NCBI GenBank assembly: GCA_900554535.1
Contig: USIA01000033.1
Coordinates: 1-13,425 of the forward strand
Length of the DNA: 13,425 bases
DNA from: an uncultured Oscillospiraceae bacterium
GTDB lineage: Bacteria; Bacillota; Clostridia; Oscillospirales; Acutalibacteraceae
Reading direction: 5' to 3'
Below are positions 1-5,988 of the stretch, one piece after another. The notes beneath the pieces were generated by a model. That model worked only from the letters and a program-made list of their open reading frames with translations, was not told where the DNA came from and made no database searches. The position numbers were made by a program, and so were the translations under genes. How positions within the stretch are numbered: position 1 is the first letter of the stretch; each line of letters starts with the position of its first letter.

Positions 1-731
1 AGCATCGACACGTGGCGGCCCAGCACTACCTCGCCGATGATGACAGAGGCGAGGCCGATCACGATCGTACCCACGCCCATATCCACGGAAGCGGAACCAT
101 TCACCTGTGCAAAAATGCCGCCAGAGAGTGCCACGAGGCCGTTACTGATTACCAGTGCGACCATGGTCGTGTTATCTGTATGAACACCGAGCGAGCGCAC
201 CATATAGGGATTGTTGCCCGTGGCACGGATTGCGCAGCCGAGTTCCGTGCCAAAAAACCAATACAGGAACACGACCGCAATCGCGGCGACTACGCCGCCG
301 ATGAGCAGCTGCACATTATTGGCCGAAATGCCGGGAATCCATTGGCGCACCAGCATGTCCGCAGTATCAACACCATTGAGTGGCACCATGGCATTGCCGC
401 TCATGATGCGGATATTGATGGAATACAGAGCCGTCATGGTCAGAATGCCTGCCAAAATGCCGGGGATCTTCATCTTGGTGTTCAAAAAACCCGTAATCAG
501 GCCGCAAACCATGCCCGCTGCCAGCGCGCCAACCATTGCCAAAAACGGATTGACACCGTGGTTTGCCACCAAAACAGCCGCCACCGCGCCACCAGTTGCA
601 AAGCTGCCGTCCACCGTCAGGTCTGGAAAATCCAGAATGCGGAACGTTATGTACACGCCCAGCGTCATGATGCTCCAGATCACGCCTTGTGCCACCGCGC
701 CATGGACGGTCCCTAGTAACGATAAAAACAT
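1..731 (-). CDS. ABC importer permease, COG4120/TrpY-like (partial, C-terminus beyond window)
   Basis: Inner-membrane permease subunit of an ABC importer. It reads from an ATG at 731 to the left edge, giving 243 complete codons; the C-terminus lies outside the window. The start is chosen because GGAGAG sits about 9 nt upstream. The protein is very hydrophobic with repeated membrane segments. It contains a loop reading RATGNNPYMVRSLGV (about residues 169-183) and a late GLASVIIGE segment (226-234), both typical of the permease family that partners PF04392/COG2984 binding proteins (TrpXYZ-type systems). The binding-protein gene lies directly upstream on the same strand, so the two very likely form one transporter, with the ATPase expected next, outside the window. 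The substrate cannot be read from sequence; tryptophan or another aromatic compound is only a guess from the family name. A promoter and terminator between the two genes suggest separate control. Confidence 0.88.
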   Translation of the reverse strand, partial: MFLSLLGTVHGAVAQGVIWSIMTLGVYITFRILDFPDLTVDGSFATGGAVAAVLVANHGVNPFLAMVGALAAGMVCGLITGFLNTKMKIPGILAGILTMTALYSINIRIMSGNAMVPLNGVDTADMLVRQWIPGISANNVQLLIGGVVAAIAVVFLYWFFGTELGCAIRATGNNPYMVRSLGVHTDNTTMVALVISNGLVALSGGIFAQVNGSASVDMGVGTIVIGLASVIIGEVVLGRHVSM

Positions 732-768
732 AAGCTTGGTCTCTCCACTCTTTTAAGATATTTCATTT

Positions 769-799
769 CAAACAAAAACGGCGGGGATTCCCCGCCGTT
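769..799 (-). terminator. Intrinsic terminator between binding protein and permease genes
   Basis: A perfect 10-bp stem (AACGGCGGGG at 777-786 pairs with CCCCGCCGTT at 790-799) has a 3-nt loop. On the minus strand it is followed by a T-rich run, TTTTTGTTTG. It lies 38 nt before the permease start, so it must reduce or gate transcription entering the permease gene. Confidence 0.85.
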
Positions 800-816
800 G
801 TGCGGACTATGCTTGT

Positions 817-845
817 ATCATACTGATTTGTAGTGCAAAAGTCAA
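817..845 (-). promoter_or_regulatory. Sigma-A promoter for the permease leader
   Basis: On the minus strand the -35 box TTGACT (845-840) and -10 box TATGAT (822-817) are separated by exactly 17 bp. The predicted start is near position 810, so a transcript would meet the terminator stem at 799 after only about 10 nt. This was read by eye and not measured. Confidence 0.55.
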
Positions 846-980
846 GTCACAGGGCAGACCCACAAGCATATGCATCCTTTTGTTTTGTTTTCAAAATGTG
901 GGGCGCACGCGAATGGATCAACGCCCGTGCCGGTGGGCAAATGTGGGCAAATGCACTTTGCCGATGGTGCCTCTCCCGCC

Positions 981-2027
981 TCAAGCAGCGCTGGAGGACG
1001 AAGCTGCAGAGACATCGGTTCCTTCCTTGAGAATGCTGTCCGGCAGCGTGACACCCAGCTGCTTTGCGACTGCGCTGTTATAAGAAACATCGTACTTTTC
1101 CTGATACTCAATCGGCATATCAGCCGGTTTGGATTCGCCCTTGAGGATCTTGGCAGCCATAGCGCCGGTTTGCTTGCCGAGTTCCTCGTAATTGATTCCA
1201 ACTGTCATCAGGCCGCCATTTCCGACCATACCGCTTTCGCCCACCACAACGGGCAGCTTGGCGGGCGTCGTGACGCCTGTGACAACTTTCATGCCGGAAG
1301 CCAACAGATTATCCGTCGGAATATAGACTGCCTGTACTTTGCCAATCATGGACTGCGCCACCTGCGTAATTTCATTTGCCGCGGAAACCGTGAACTCCTG
1401 ATACTTCAAGCCGTTTTCATCACAGGCTTTTTTGGCATCCTCCGCCTGCAACTTGGAATTCGGTTCGCTGGAGCAGTACATGATGCCAACAGTCTGGGTG
1501 TCGGGTTTTGTTTCCTTTAAGAGCTTGATCTGCTCGGAAACGGGCGTCAAATCGCTGGTGCCGGTGACATTACCGCCAGGTTTTTTGTTATCCTGCACAA
1601 GCTTCGAGGCAGCAGGATCCGTTACTGCCGTAATCAGCACCGGTATATCTGTGATGGTTTTGGCGACTGCCAAGGCCATCGGCGTCGCAATCGCGAGAAC
1701 GAGGTCCGGCTTCTTGCTGGCCATCGTATTGGCGACCGTCGTACACGTGGACTGATCCCCCTGCGCGTTCTGCACGTCATATGTCACGTTTTTGCCTTCT
1801 TCAAAGCCAGCAGCCGCCAGGCCCTCTTTAAAACCTTTGAGCGACGCATCCATGGCCGGGTGGGTCATGTACTGCGCGATGCCAATCGTATAGGTCTTCT
1901 CCCCTGTTGCCGCGCCGCTAGCCGTAGTACCGCTGGCTGTTGTGTCACCATTGCATCCGGCGAGCGTGCCGCTGACCAGAACAGCCGCGGCCAGAACACC
2001 AGCTAACAGTTTTGCCGGTTTTTTCAT
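981..2027 (-). CDS. ABC transporter substrate-binding lipoprotein, TrpX/COG2984 family (PF04392)
   Basis: Extracytoplasmic solute receptor of an ABC importer, 348 residues, the usual size for this family. The N-terminus is a lipoprotein signal peptide: MKKPAK, a hydrophobic stretch (7-20), then the lipobox LAGC with the lipidated cysteine at residue 25. A low-complexity Ser/Thr/Gly linker follows, then a periplasmic-binding-like fold opening with YTIGIAQYMTHPAMDASLKG. The start at 2027 is preferred over an ATG nine codons upstream because AGAGGG lies 6 nt before it and the signal peptide begins there. It ends in a Ser/Ala-rich tail. The gene has its own strong promoter upstream and a terminator downstream, followed by the cognate permease. 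The ligand is not predictable from sequence; relatives are often annotated as tryptophan or amino-acid binding. Confidence 0.92.
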   Translation of the reverse strand: MKKPAKLLAGVLAAAVLVSGTLAGCNGDTTASGTTASGAATGEKTYTIGIAQYMTHPAMDASLKGFKEGLAAAGFEEGKNVTYDVQNAQGDQSTCTTVANTMASKKPDLVLAIATPMALAVAKTITDIPVLITAVTDPAASKLVQDNKKPGGNVTGTSDLTPVSEQIKLLKETKPDTQTVGIMYCSSEPNSKLQAEDAKKACDENGLKYQEFTVSAANEITQVAQSMIGKVQAVYIPTDNLLASGMKVVTGVTTPAKLPVVVGESGMVGNGGLMTVGINYEELGKQTGAMAAKILKGESKPADMPIEYQEKYDVSYNSAVAKQLGVTLPDSILKEGTDVSAASSSSAA

Positions 2028-2103
2028 AAAAATCCCTCTTTCTTTTTGCAGCATTGCTTTACCGTGTCAAAGGCTGCATCGCTTTTACTTACTAATATTT
2101 CAT

Positions 2104-2132
2104 ATTTTATACAGTACAGATCAAATTGTCAA
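2104..2132 (-). promoter_or_regulatory. Promoter of the substrate-binding protein gene
   Basis: On the minus strand TTGACA (2132-2127) is a perfect -35 box, followed after 17 bp by TAAAAT (2109-2104). The predicted leader is about 70 nt. It contains a small inverted repeat, TGCAGC at 2047-2052 and GCTGCA at 2073-2078. The -35 box lies 28 bp from the -35 box of the divergent HTH gene. Confidence 0.7.
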
Positions 2133-2160
2133 GAAAATTGTGAATAATTCTTTATTTTTC

Positions 2161-2189
2161 TTTACTTTTGGCGAAATATTCTCTATAAT
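2161..2189 (+). promoter_or_regulatory. Promoter of the HTH gene
   Basis: TTTACT (2161-2166), a 17-bp spacer and a consensus TATAAT (2184-2189) give a start near 2196. That leaves a leader of about 20 nt with the ribosome binding site AAGGGAG 10 nt before the ATG. Confidence 0.7.
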
Positions 2190-2215
2190 TTAACGAAGAA
2201 GGGAGCGCATACAAA

Positions 2216-2629
2216 ATGTTAGTCAGGATTTATCGATATGATACCCACGGCAGCCAAAATCCGGTCTGTTCGCTGATTCCGGAGCCAGAAGGCCTGGATG
2301 ACGGCGGACGCGATTATGTGCTTCCGGAAGGATACCGTCTGGAAGAGAATGCAATTATCGGACAGGCAGGCCCCTGCTCCTTGCAGCTGCACAACGATGC
2401 GCCCGTGCTGGTGGACGCCGAGCGTGAATTGGCGTTTTTGCTGGAGCCAGACCCCAAAATTACGCATGCACGCGAAAAGGCGGGCATCACGCGTCAACAG
2501 CTCGCAGACAGCCTGGGCGTGCCGCTTTTGACGGTATACCAATGGGAGCACAATGAGGTAGAGCCGGGCACTGCGGTCCTCGGGCGCATTGCGGCCATTT
2601 TGGGCTGCGAGACGCTCGATTTGATTTAG
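2216..2629 (+). CDS. Small Xre-type helix-turn-helix protein
   Basis: A 137-residue cytoplasmic protein and probable DNA-binding regulator. Residues about 82-137 fit a Cro/C1-type HTH: an ITHAREKAGITRQQLADSL helix pair, then GVPLLTVYQWEHNEVEPG as turn and recognition helix, then a closing hydrophobic helix. The N-terminal 75 residues are acidic and Pro/Gly-rich and match no domain I can name; they may sense a ligand or mediate dimerisation. The start is supported by AAGGGAG 10 nt upstream and by a consensus promoter. It is transcribed divergently from the importer gene, with the two -35 boxes only 28 bp apart, so control of that importer or autoregulation is plausible but inferred. A tRNA promoter begins four bases after its stop codon. 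Confidence 0.85.
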   Translation: MLVRIYRYDTHGSQNPVCSLIPEPEGLDDGGRDYVLPEGYRLEENAIIGQAGPCSLQLHNDAPVLVDAERELAFLLEPDPKITHAREKAGITRQQLADSLGVPLLTVYQWEHNEVEPGTAVLGRIAAILGCETLDLI

Positions 2630-2632
2630 CAC

Positions 2633-2661
2633 TTGCCAGGCAGACTGGTTTGTGCTATACT
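2633..2661 (+). promoter_or_regulatory. Promoter of tRNA-Arg
   Basis: TTGCCA (2633-2638), a 17-bp spacer and TATACT (2656-2661) with an upstream TG (extended -10). The tRNA begins 22 nt after the -10 box. The -35 box lies immediately after the HTH stop codon. Confidence 0.7.
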
Positions 2662-2682
2662 AAATAAGTCCGGTTGAAAAAT

Positions 2683-2759
2683 GCGCTTGTAGCTCAGCTG
2701 GATAGAGCGTTGGACTCCGACTCCAAAGGCCACAGGTTCGAATCCTGCCAGGCGCACCA
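2683..2759 (+). tRNA. tRNA-Arg (anticodon CCG)
   Basis: A full cloverleaf with an encoded CCA end. The acceptor strand GCGCTTG pairs with CAGGCGC. The D arm is the usual GCTCAGCTGGATAGAGC. The anticodon stem TTGGA/TCCAA encloses the loop CTCCGAC with anticodon CCG, which reads the Arg codon CGG. The T loop is TTCGAAT. One oddity is that the outermost T-stem pair (positions 49:65) is A-C rather than Watson-Crick. It has its own promoter and is followed by a terminator, so it appears to be a single-gene unit. Confidence 0.95.
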
Positions 2760-2795
2760 GACTATGACGTCAATTTGGAAACAAAGTGGCGTGTA

Positions 2796-2827
2796 GAAAA
2801 CCCCTGATTTTTCGGGGGTTTTCTTTG
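2796..2827 (+). terminator. Intrinsic terminator after tRNA-Arg
   Basis: GAAAACCCC (2796-2804) pairs with GGGGTTTTC (2815-2823) around a short AT-rich loop, with a T-rich tail. It lies about 37 nt after the tRNA. The A-rich 5' arm means it could also work in the opposite direction. Confidence 0.75.
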
Positions 2828-3098
2828 ATTTTAGCACCAATTTCGGATTTACAGAGGTATATCTGAGGCGGCAATTTGAACGGTTTTTAGGGTTAGCCAA
2901 GGGTAGCCCTAATTTTTGCGCCAATTTTTGCCTGAGCGATCGGACGCTAACTTTTGAGAAAGTTGGTGCAGGTGGAAATAAGCAGGAAAATTACCACTTG
3001 CACGTGTTTAGAAGGTACCTCTGAATTCATGTGCAAAGCCAGCAAAATCCTCTGTTGGAAAGAATTTTGCTGGCATACAGACTGCTCCTTCATGTGAT
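2828..3098. other. Gene-free stretch with inverted repeats beyond the tRNA
   Basis: No supported gene. By eye it holds several palindromic pieces. AACTTT/AAAGTT surrounds a 4-nt loop (2949-2964). TGCAGGTGG (2967-2975) faces CCACTTGCA (2994-3002) with one mismatch. A perfect 11-bp pair is described separately as a possible terminator. The words GCACCAATTT and GCGCCAATTT occur near 2837 and 2918. No second copy of the tRNA 3' end, which would mark an attachment site, was found in the window. Confidence 0.4.
3032..3074 (-). terminator. Possible terminator of the MATE gene
   Basis: A perfect 11-bp inverted repeat (GCCAGCAAAAT at 3038-3048 and ATTTTGCTGGC at 3064-3074) with a 15-nt loop lies 25 nt beyond the MATE stop codon. 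On the minus strand only a short TTT follows the stem, so termination would be weak. Confidence 0.45.
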
Positions 3099-4439
3099 TT
3101 AAATTTTATAAAGCGTATTTCTTTTTATTTTGTAAAGTAACATGACGACCGCCATCAAACAGACGATTAGGCTTGTAAGAGGATAGTTCAGCCATACGCC
3201 AGTTGCCCCAAGAGGAGTTGCAAGCCAAAGCAGGGCGCAGGGCACCACCAGGGAGATGGCCATACTCAAGACAGCAGAGGCAAAGGGCTTGTTCAGCGCG
3301 GCAAAGTACGACTGCGTTGCGTAGGAGAACCACCGGGTCAACCAGGTAAAAGCATAAATAAAAATCGCCGTAACTGTCATGCCCAGCGCAGTTGATTGAC
3401 TTGCATCCAAAAATGCTTCGGCAAACCGCTCCGGCAGCGCCAGAAGCAGCACTGCTGCGGCCAAGCAGATTGTACCGGAAACAGCGTAGACAAGTTTTTG
3501 GATTGCCTTTACGCGATCAATTTTTCCCCGTCCCAGGTTATATCCAATGGCAGGCTGCAGAGCATCGCAGCAGCCATACATCAGCAAAACGATGAAAGAT
3601 TCAATGCTTAACAAGATGCCTAATGTATTGACGCCATTTTGCCCGGCAATCCGCAGCAGGATGGCGTTGAAGATGATGCCCATGATTTTGCCGGAGACAT
3701 TGTTGATAAAGGTGGCGCTGCCATTTTTGAGAATATCTAATACATCGCGGAAGGGAACCGATGGCTTAACAAATTGCAGCGTCAGTTTTTTGCCAGCAAA
3801 CCGGAAAATATCAAACAGGGAGCATACCACAAAAGAGATGCTGGAGGCCAATGCGCTGGCCCATACGCCCATGTGGAATACGCCCAGGAACAGGTATTCC
3901 ATCGCAATAATAAACACGCACATAAAAATGTTGACACCCATGCTGGTTTTGACTTTTCCCGATATTCGAAGATAGTTATCGAAAGCAAAGCACAAAGCAG
4001 ATACCGGCAGGAAGACAAGGTACATTCGCATATACGAGGTAGCCATGTCCAGCATGTCGCCCTGTGCGCCCAGTTCCCGGAAGACCAACGGGCAAGCCAA
4101 AAAGAAGACAATAGATAGTGCCGCTTCCAGTAATACGATGAGAAGCGCAGAGACACTGAACAGTTTATTGGCCTGTTCTGTATGTCCTTTTCCGAAAGCA
4201 ATGGAGATCAGGACGCTGGAGCCTACGCCGATTAGGTCAGAAATATAAGTCAAAATCATGACAAAGGGAAGTGCTAAATTCAAGGCGCTGAAAGCTGTGC
4301 CGCCCAGGTAGTTCGACACAAACAGCGCATCCAGAATGGCATAGACACCGCTGAACAACATCCCTATCGAGCCAGGGATAGTGATTTTTAGGAATAGTGT
4401 ACTGATTTTTTCATCGGCAAAAAGTTTTATCTCGTTCAT
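3099..4439 (-). CDS. MATE family multidrug efflux transporter
   Basis: Integral membrane antiporter of the MATE (multi-antimicrobial extrusion) family, expected to export cationic drugs or toxic metabolites using a sodium or proton gradient. It has 446 residues, the usual family size, with about twelve hydrophobic spans. The N-terminal half shows the family pattern: a first span ending in GVYAILDALFVSNYLGG (31-47) and the segment GVGSSVLISIAFGKGH (71-86). The second half repeats the pattern from about residue 235. The start at 4439 has AGGGG 8 nt upstream. It lies 23 bp downstream of a MarR-type regulator on the same strand, so the two are almost certainly one operon and drug-responsive derepression is the likely control. 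Its substrate cannot be inferred from sequence. Confidence 0.92.
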   Translation of the reverse strand: MNEIKLFADEKISTLFLKITIPGSIGMLFSGVYAILDALFVSNYLGGTAFSALNLALPFVMILTYISDLIGVGSSVLISIAFGKGHTEQANKLFSVSALLIVLLEAALSIVFFLACPLVFRELGAQGDMLDMATSYMRMYLVFLPVSALCFAFDNYLRISGKVKTSMGVNIFMCVFIIAMEYLFLGVFHMGVWASALASSISFVVCSLFDIFRFAGKKLTLQFVKPSVPFRDVLDILKNGSATFINNVSGKIMGIIFNAILLRIAGQNGVNTLGILLSIESFIVLLMYGCCDALQPAIGYNLGRGKIDRVKAIQKLVYAVSGTICLAAAVLLLALPERFAEAFLDASQSTALGMTVTAIFIYAFTWLTRWFSYATQSYFAALNKPFASAVLSMAISLVVPCALLWLATPLGATGVWLNYPLTSLIVCLMAVVMLLYKIKRNTLYKI

Positions 4440-4462
4440 GAAAAAATCCCCTATTATAAAAT

Positions 4463-4921
4463 TTATTTTGATTTATCCTTGCCTTTCTTGAATAGCTCGA
4501 CAAAAGTCGCCAACCCTTCGGTCATATTCCGCATACGCTCTTCTCCCATTTCTTCAATAACATATAGCTCCAACTGACGCAGTTCGGAGATAGTTGAATG
4601 AACAAATTCCTTTCCCGTTTCCGTCAAACAAATCATTTTATTGCGTTTATCTGTCGGGATGGGGGTCAGCGTACAGTACCCATTCTTTTCCAGATCTTTT
4701 AGTACGGTATTCACAGTTTGTTTTGCCAAGACCCATTTGTGGCAGATCATTTTTTGGGTGCAGGGTGCACCGTCTTGATCTTGATCGTAGATAGAATACA
4801 GGACAAGCAAAGTGTTGAGGGATAATCCGTGAGCTTTTGACCAATTTTCATATGCTGCATCATTTTCATGCCAAAGTGTGTAGAACTGTTGAAGTAACTG
4901 ATTTATTATGCTGTTCTCCAT
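4463..4921 (-). CDS. MarR family transcriptional regulator
   Basis: A 152-residue winged-helix dimer, the usual MarR size, probably the repressor of the downstream MATE pump and of itself. Residues about 31-80 form the DNA-binding helices (LSLNTLLVLYSIYDQ, then KMICHKWVLAKQTVNTVLKDLEKNG). The wing follows as TPIPTDKRNKMICLTETG (86-103), containing the family's D-x-R signature. The flanking N- and C-terminal helices make the dimer interface. The start at 4921 has AAAGGAG 6 nt upstream. The only intergenic space upstream carries a promoter with a long palindrome built into it, which supports autoregulation. Confidence 0.92.
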   Translation of the reverse strand: MENSIINQLLQQFYTLWHENDAAYENWSKAHGLSLNTLLVLYSIYDQDQDGAPCTQKMICHKWVLAKQTVNTVLKDLEKNGYCTLTPIPTDKRNKMICLTETGKEFVHSTISELRQLELYVIEEMGEERMRNMTEGLATFVELFKKGKDKSK

Positions 4922-4940
4922 GCATAACTCCTTTCCCCAA

Positions 4941-4993
4941 AATAGTCCGGGCTCGTACCATTATAGTGTAGTACGGACTCGGACTATTGTCAA
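4941..4993 (-). promoter_or_regulatory. marR-MATE promoter with embedded palindromic operator
   Basis: On the minus strand TTGACA (4993-4988) is followed after 17 bp by TACACT (4970-4965). A TATAAT at 4965-4960 is an alternative -10 with a spacing too long to be usual. A large interrupted palindrome covers the promoter: AATAGTCCG (4941-4949) matches CGGACTATT (4980-4988), and CGTAC (4954-4958) matches GTACG (4971-4975), sharing one centre at 4964.5. A MarR dimer bound here would block RNA polymerase. Confidence 0.7.
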
Positions 4994-5288
4994 CAGGATT
5001 TCTATCTTTGTTTGCAAGGAAATCTATAAGATTTTATTTTTTTGCCAAAGAAGTAGGCGCAAAACTGCTAAGAGATTTTATTACCTTCTGTGCGGTGGCT
5101 ACCTTAACGGTAGTTCGCTCACTTATGCGGTGGTGTACAGTTACTATTAGTTATCTACTCCTGACAGTTCTTCGGAAAAATGCAGAAATCAACGTAAAGT
5201 CACAAAGATGTTGTTCAGTTTCTTTTGGGAAATAGATATACTTATACCATCAGCTGGAGCTGAAATCATCAAACAAAGGAGAATCGAT
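4994..5288. other. AT-rich spacer before the truncated small gene
   Basis: No supported gene. Short open frames on both strands lack ribosome binding sites and recognisable motifs. A possible weak promoter for the next gene is TTCAGT (5214-5219), a 17-bp spacer and TATACT (5237-5242). The base composition is visibly more AT-rich than clpB or the importer genes. Confidence 0.4.
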
Positions 5289-5504
5289 ATGAACACGGAT
5301 AAGATTTTTGCAGAGGCAATTGCAAACGAGTATGCGCCCAAAAACACTTCCAAGGTTGTAGCACTGAAAAAGCTGGACAGGCGAGCCAAACGCAAGGCAA
5401 ACATTTTTGCTTATACCTTTGGCACACTCATGGCGCTGGTATTAGGGGTCGGGATGTGTCTGTCTATGGGGGTATTAGGCAGTAACAGTTCTACAACTTA
5501 CTAA
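5289..5504 (+). CDS. Small single-span membrane protein, probably C-terminally truncated
   Basis: A 71-residue protein that starts at an ATG with AAAGGAG 7 nt upstream. A longer in-frame start at 5208 is rejected because it has no such site. The N-terminus (NEYAPKNTSKVVALKKLDRRAKR) is charged, and residues about 38-62 form one membrane span (IFAYTFGTLMALVLGVGMC). From memory, clostridia carry a family of about 110-120 residues with this N-terminus, sometimes annotated as 'dihydropteridine reductase', with a second span and a basic tail. Here the protein ends soon after the first span with SNSSTTY. This suggests a truncation, with the decayed insertion element starting about 54 bp after the stop as a possible cause. 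Function unknown; the family assignment is from recall only. Confidence 0.6.
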   Translation: MNTDKIFAEAIANEYAPKNTSKVVALKKLDRRAKRKANIFAYTFGTLMALVLGVGMCLSMGVLGSNSSTTY

Positions 5505-5557
5505 ACCACTACGGCCTGACTAGCTCCCTTACATCTGGTAATAACAACATAGCTTGG

Positions 5558-5961
5558 TGCTAGAATCAAAATCGTACAAGTGAAAATGAGAAAATCCCAT
5601 ATACCGAAAACATGATACAATAGATGTATAGTACTGAAGGGTCTCATGATGGCCAAACAACATGACAAGCAATTTAAACTGGATGCCGTACAATAACTAT
5701 CAGGGTCACAAAAATCTTGACGTCCGTGAATATGCTGAAAATCTCGGTGTGAGGTATACTACCCTGACCAATCAGAGAGGACGGTCGGTAAATATACGCA
5801 AGAAACAGGCATACCGGCTTGTATTTGAATATCTGGAAACGTTCTACAATACCAAGAGCATTCATAGTCATTATGATTTATATGTCGCCAAATGATTTCG
5901 GGAAACTGTACGAGAAGAGTCAAGATGAACATCTGCTTTTCACATGTACGAAATCTTGACA
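5558..5961 (+). mobile_element. Decayed IS3-family remnant (about 0.4 kb)
   Basis: The termini carry a near-perfect 15-bp inverted repeat: TCGTACAAGTGAAAA at 5572-5586 and TTTTCACATGTACGA at 5937-5951 (14 of 15 match). The right end closes with ATCTTGACA, a common terminus in this family. The left boundary (TG at 5558) is approximate because the outermost bases do not align cleanly. Full IS3 elements are about 1.2-1.5 kb, so roughly two-thirds is missing. Inside lies a fused and frameshifted transposase remnant. No target-site duplication is evident by eye. Confidence 0.75.
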
Positions 5962-5988
5962 TATGATCATTTCGGAGGGTTTGCGCCC
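5646..5988 (+). pseudogene. Fused orfA-orfB transposase remnant of the IS3 type
   Basis: Starting at 5646, the frame reads MMAKQHDKQFKLDAVQ, the classic IS3-type OrfA N-terminus, and then hits a stop. Removing one A near 5695-5696 restores YYQGHKNLDVREYAENLG and the start of the OrfA helix-turn-helix. Around 5770-5800 the reading passes directly into the OrfB C-terminus (QAYRLVFEYLETFYNTKSIHSHYD). A second extra base, a T near 5877-5879, breaks the frame again; correcting it gives YMSPNDFGKLYEKSQDEHLL and a stop near 5959. The catalytic DDE region is absent, so it cannot transpose itself. It probably arose by internal deletion and then acquired single-base insertions. The end coordinate is generous by about 30 bases. 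Confidence 0.8.

Larger units (their letters stand above)
732..980. other. Regulatory spacer between the importer genes
   Basis: There is no convincing gene in this stretch. It holds the terminator and promoter described separately. It also has a 9-bp perfect inverted repeat, TATGCTTGT at 808-816 and ACAAGCATA at 862-870, flanking the promoter, and a tandem TGGGCAAATG pair near 936-955. Short open frames crossing it on either strand have no ribosome binding site. Confidence 0.5.

Noticed and set aside
12..756. Two long plus-strand frames over the importer permease
   Set aside because: They are antisense to a clear membrane permease, low in hydrophobic order, and have no start signal.
936..955. 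Tandem TGGGCAAATG pair as a repeat array
   Set aside because: Only two copies with no spacers; not a CRISPR or a meaningful satellite.
842..1520. Frames on both strands at the end of the binding-protein gene
   Set aside because: They overlap the real gene in other frames and show no motif or ribosome binding site.
2694..2924. Minus-strand frame of 76 codons
   Set aside because: It reads the complement of the tRNA (ending in the typical WCAWQDSNLWPLESE-type string) and has no ribosome binding site; a well-known false gene.
2683..3098. Prophage or integrative-element attachment site at the tRNA
   Set aside because: No integrase gene and no repeated copy of the tRNA 3' end were found in the window.
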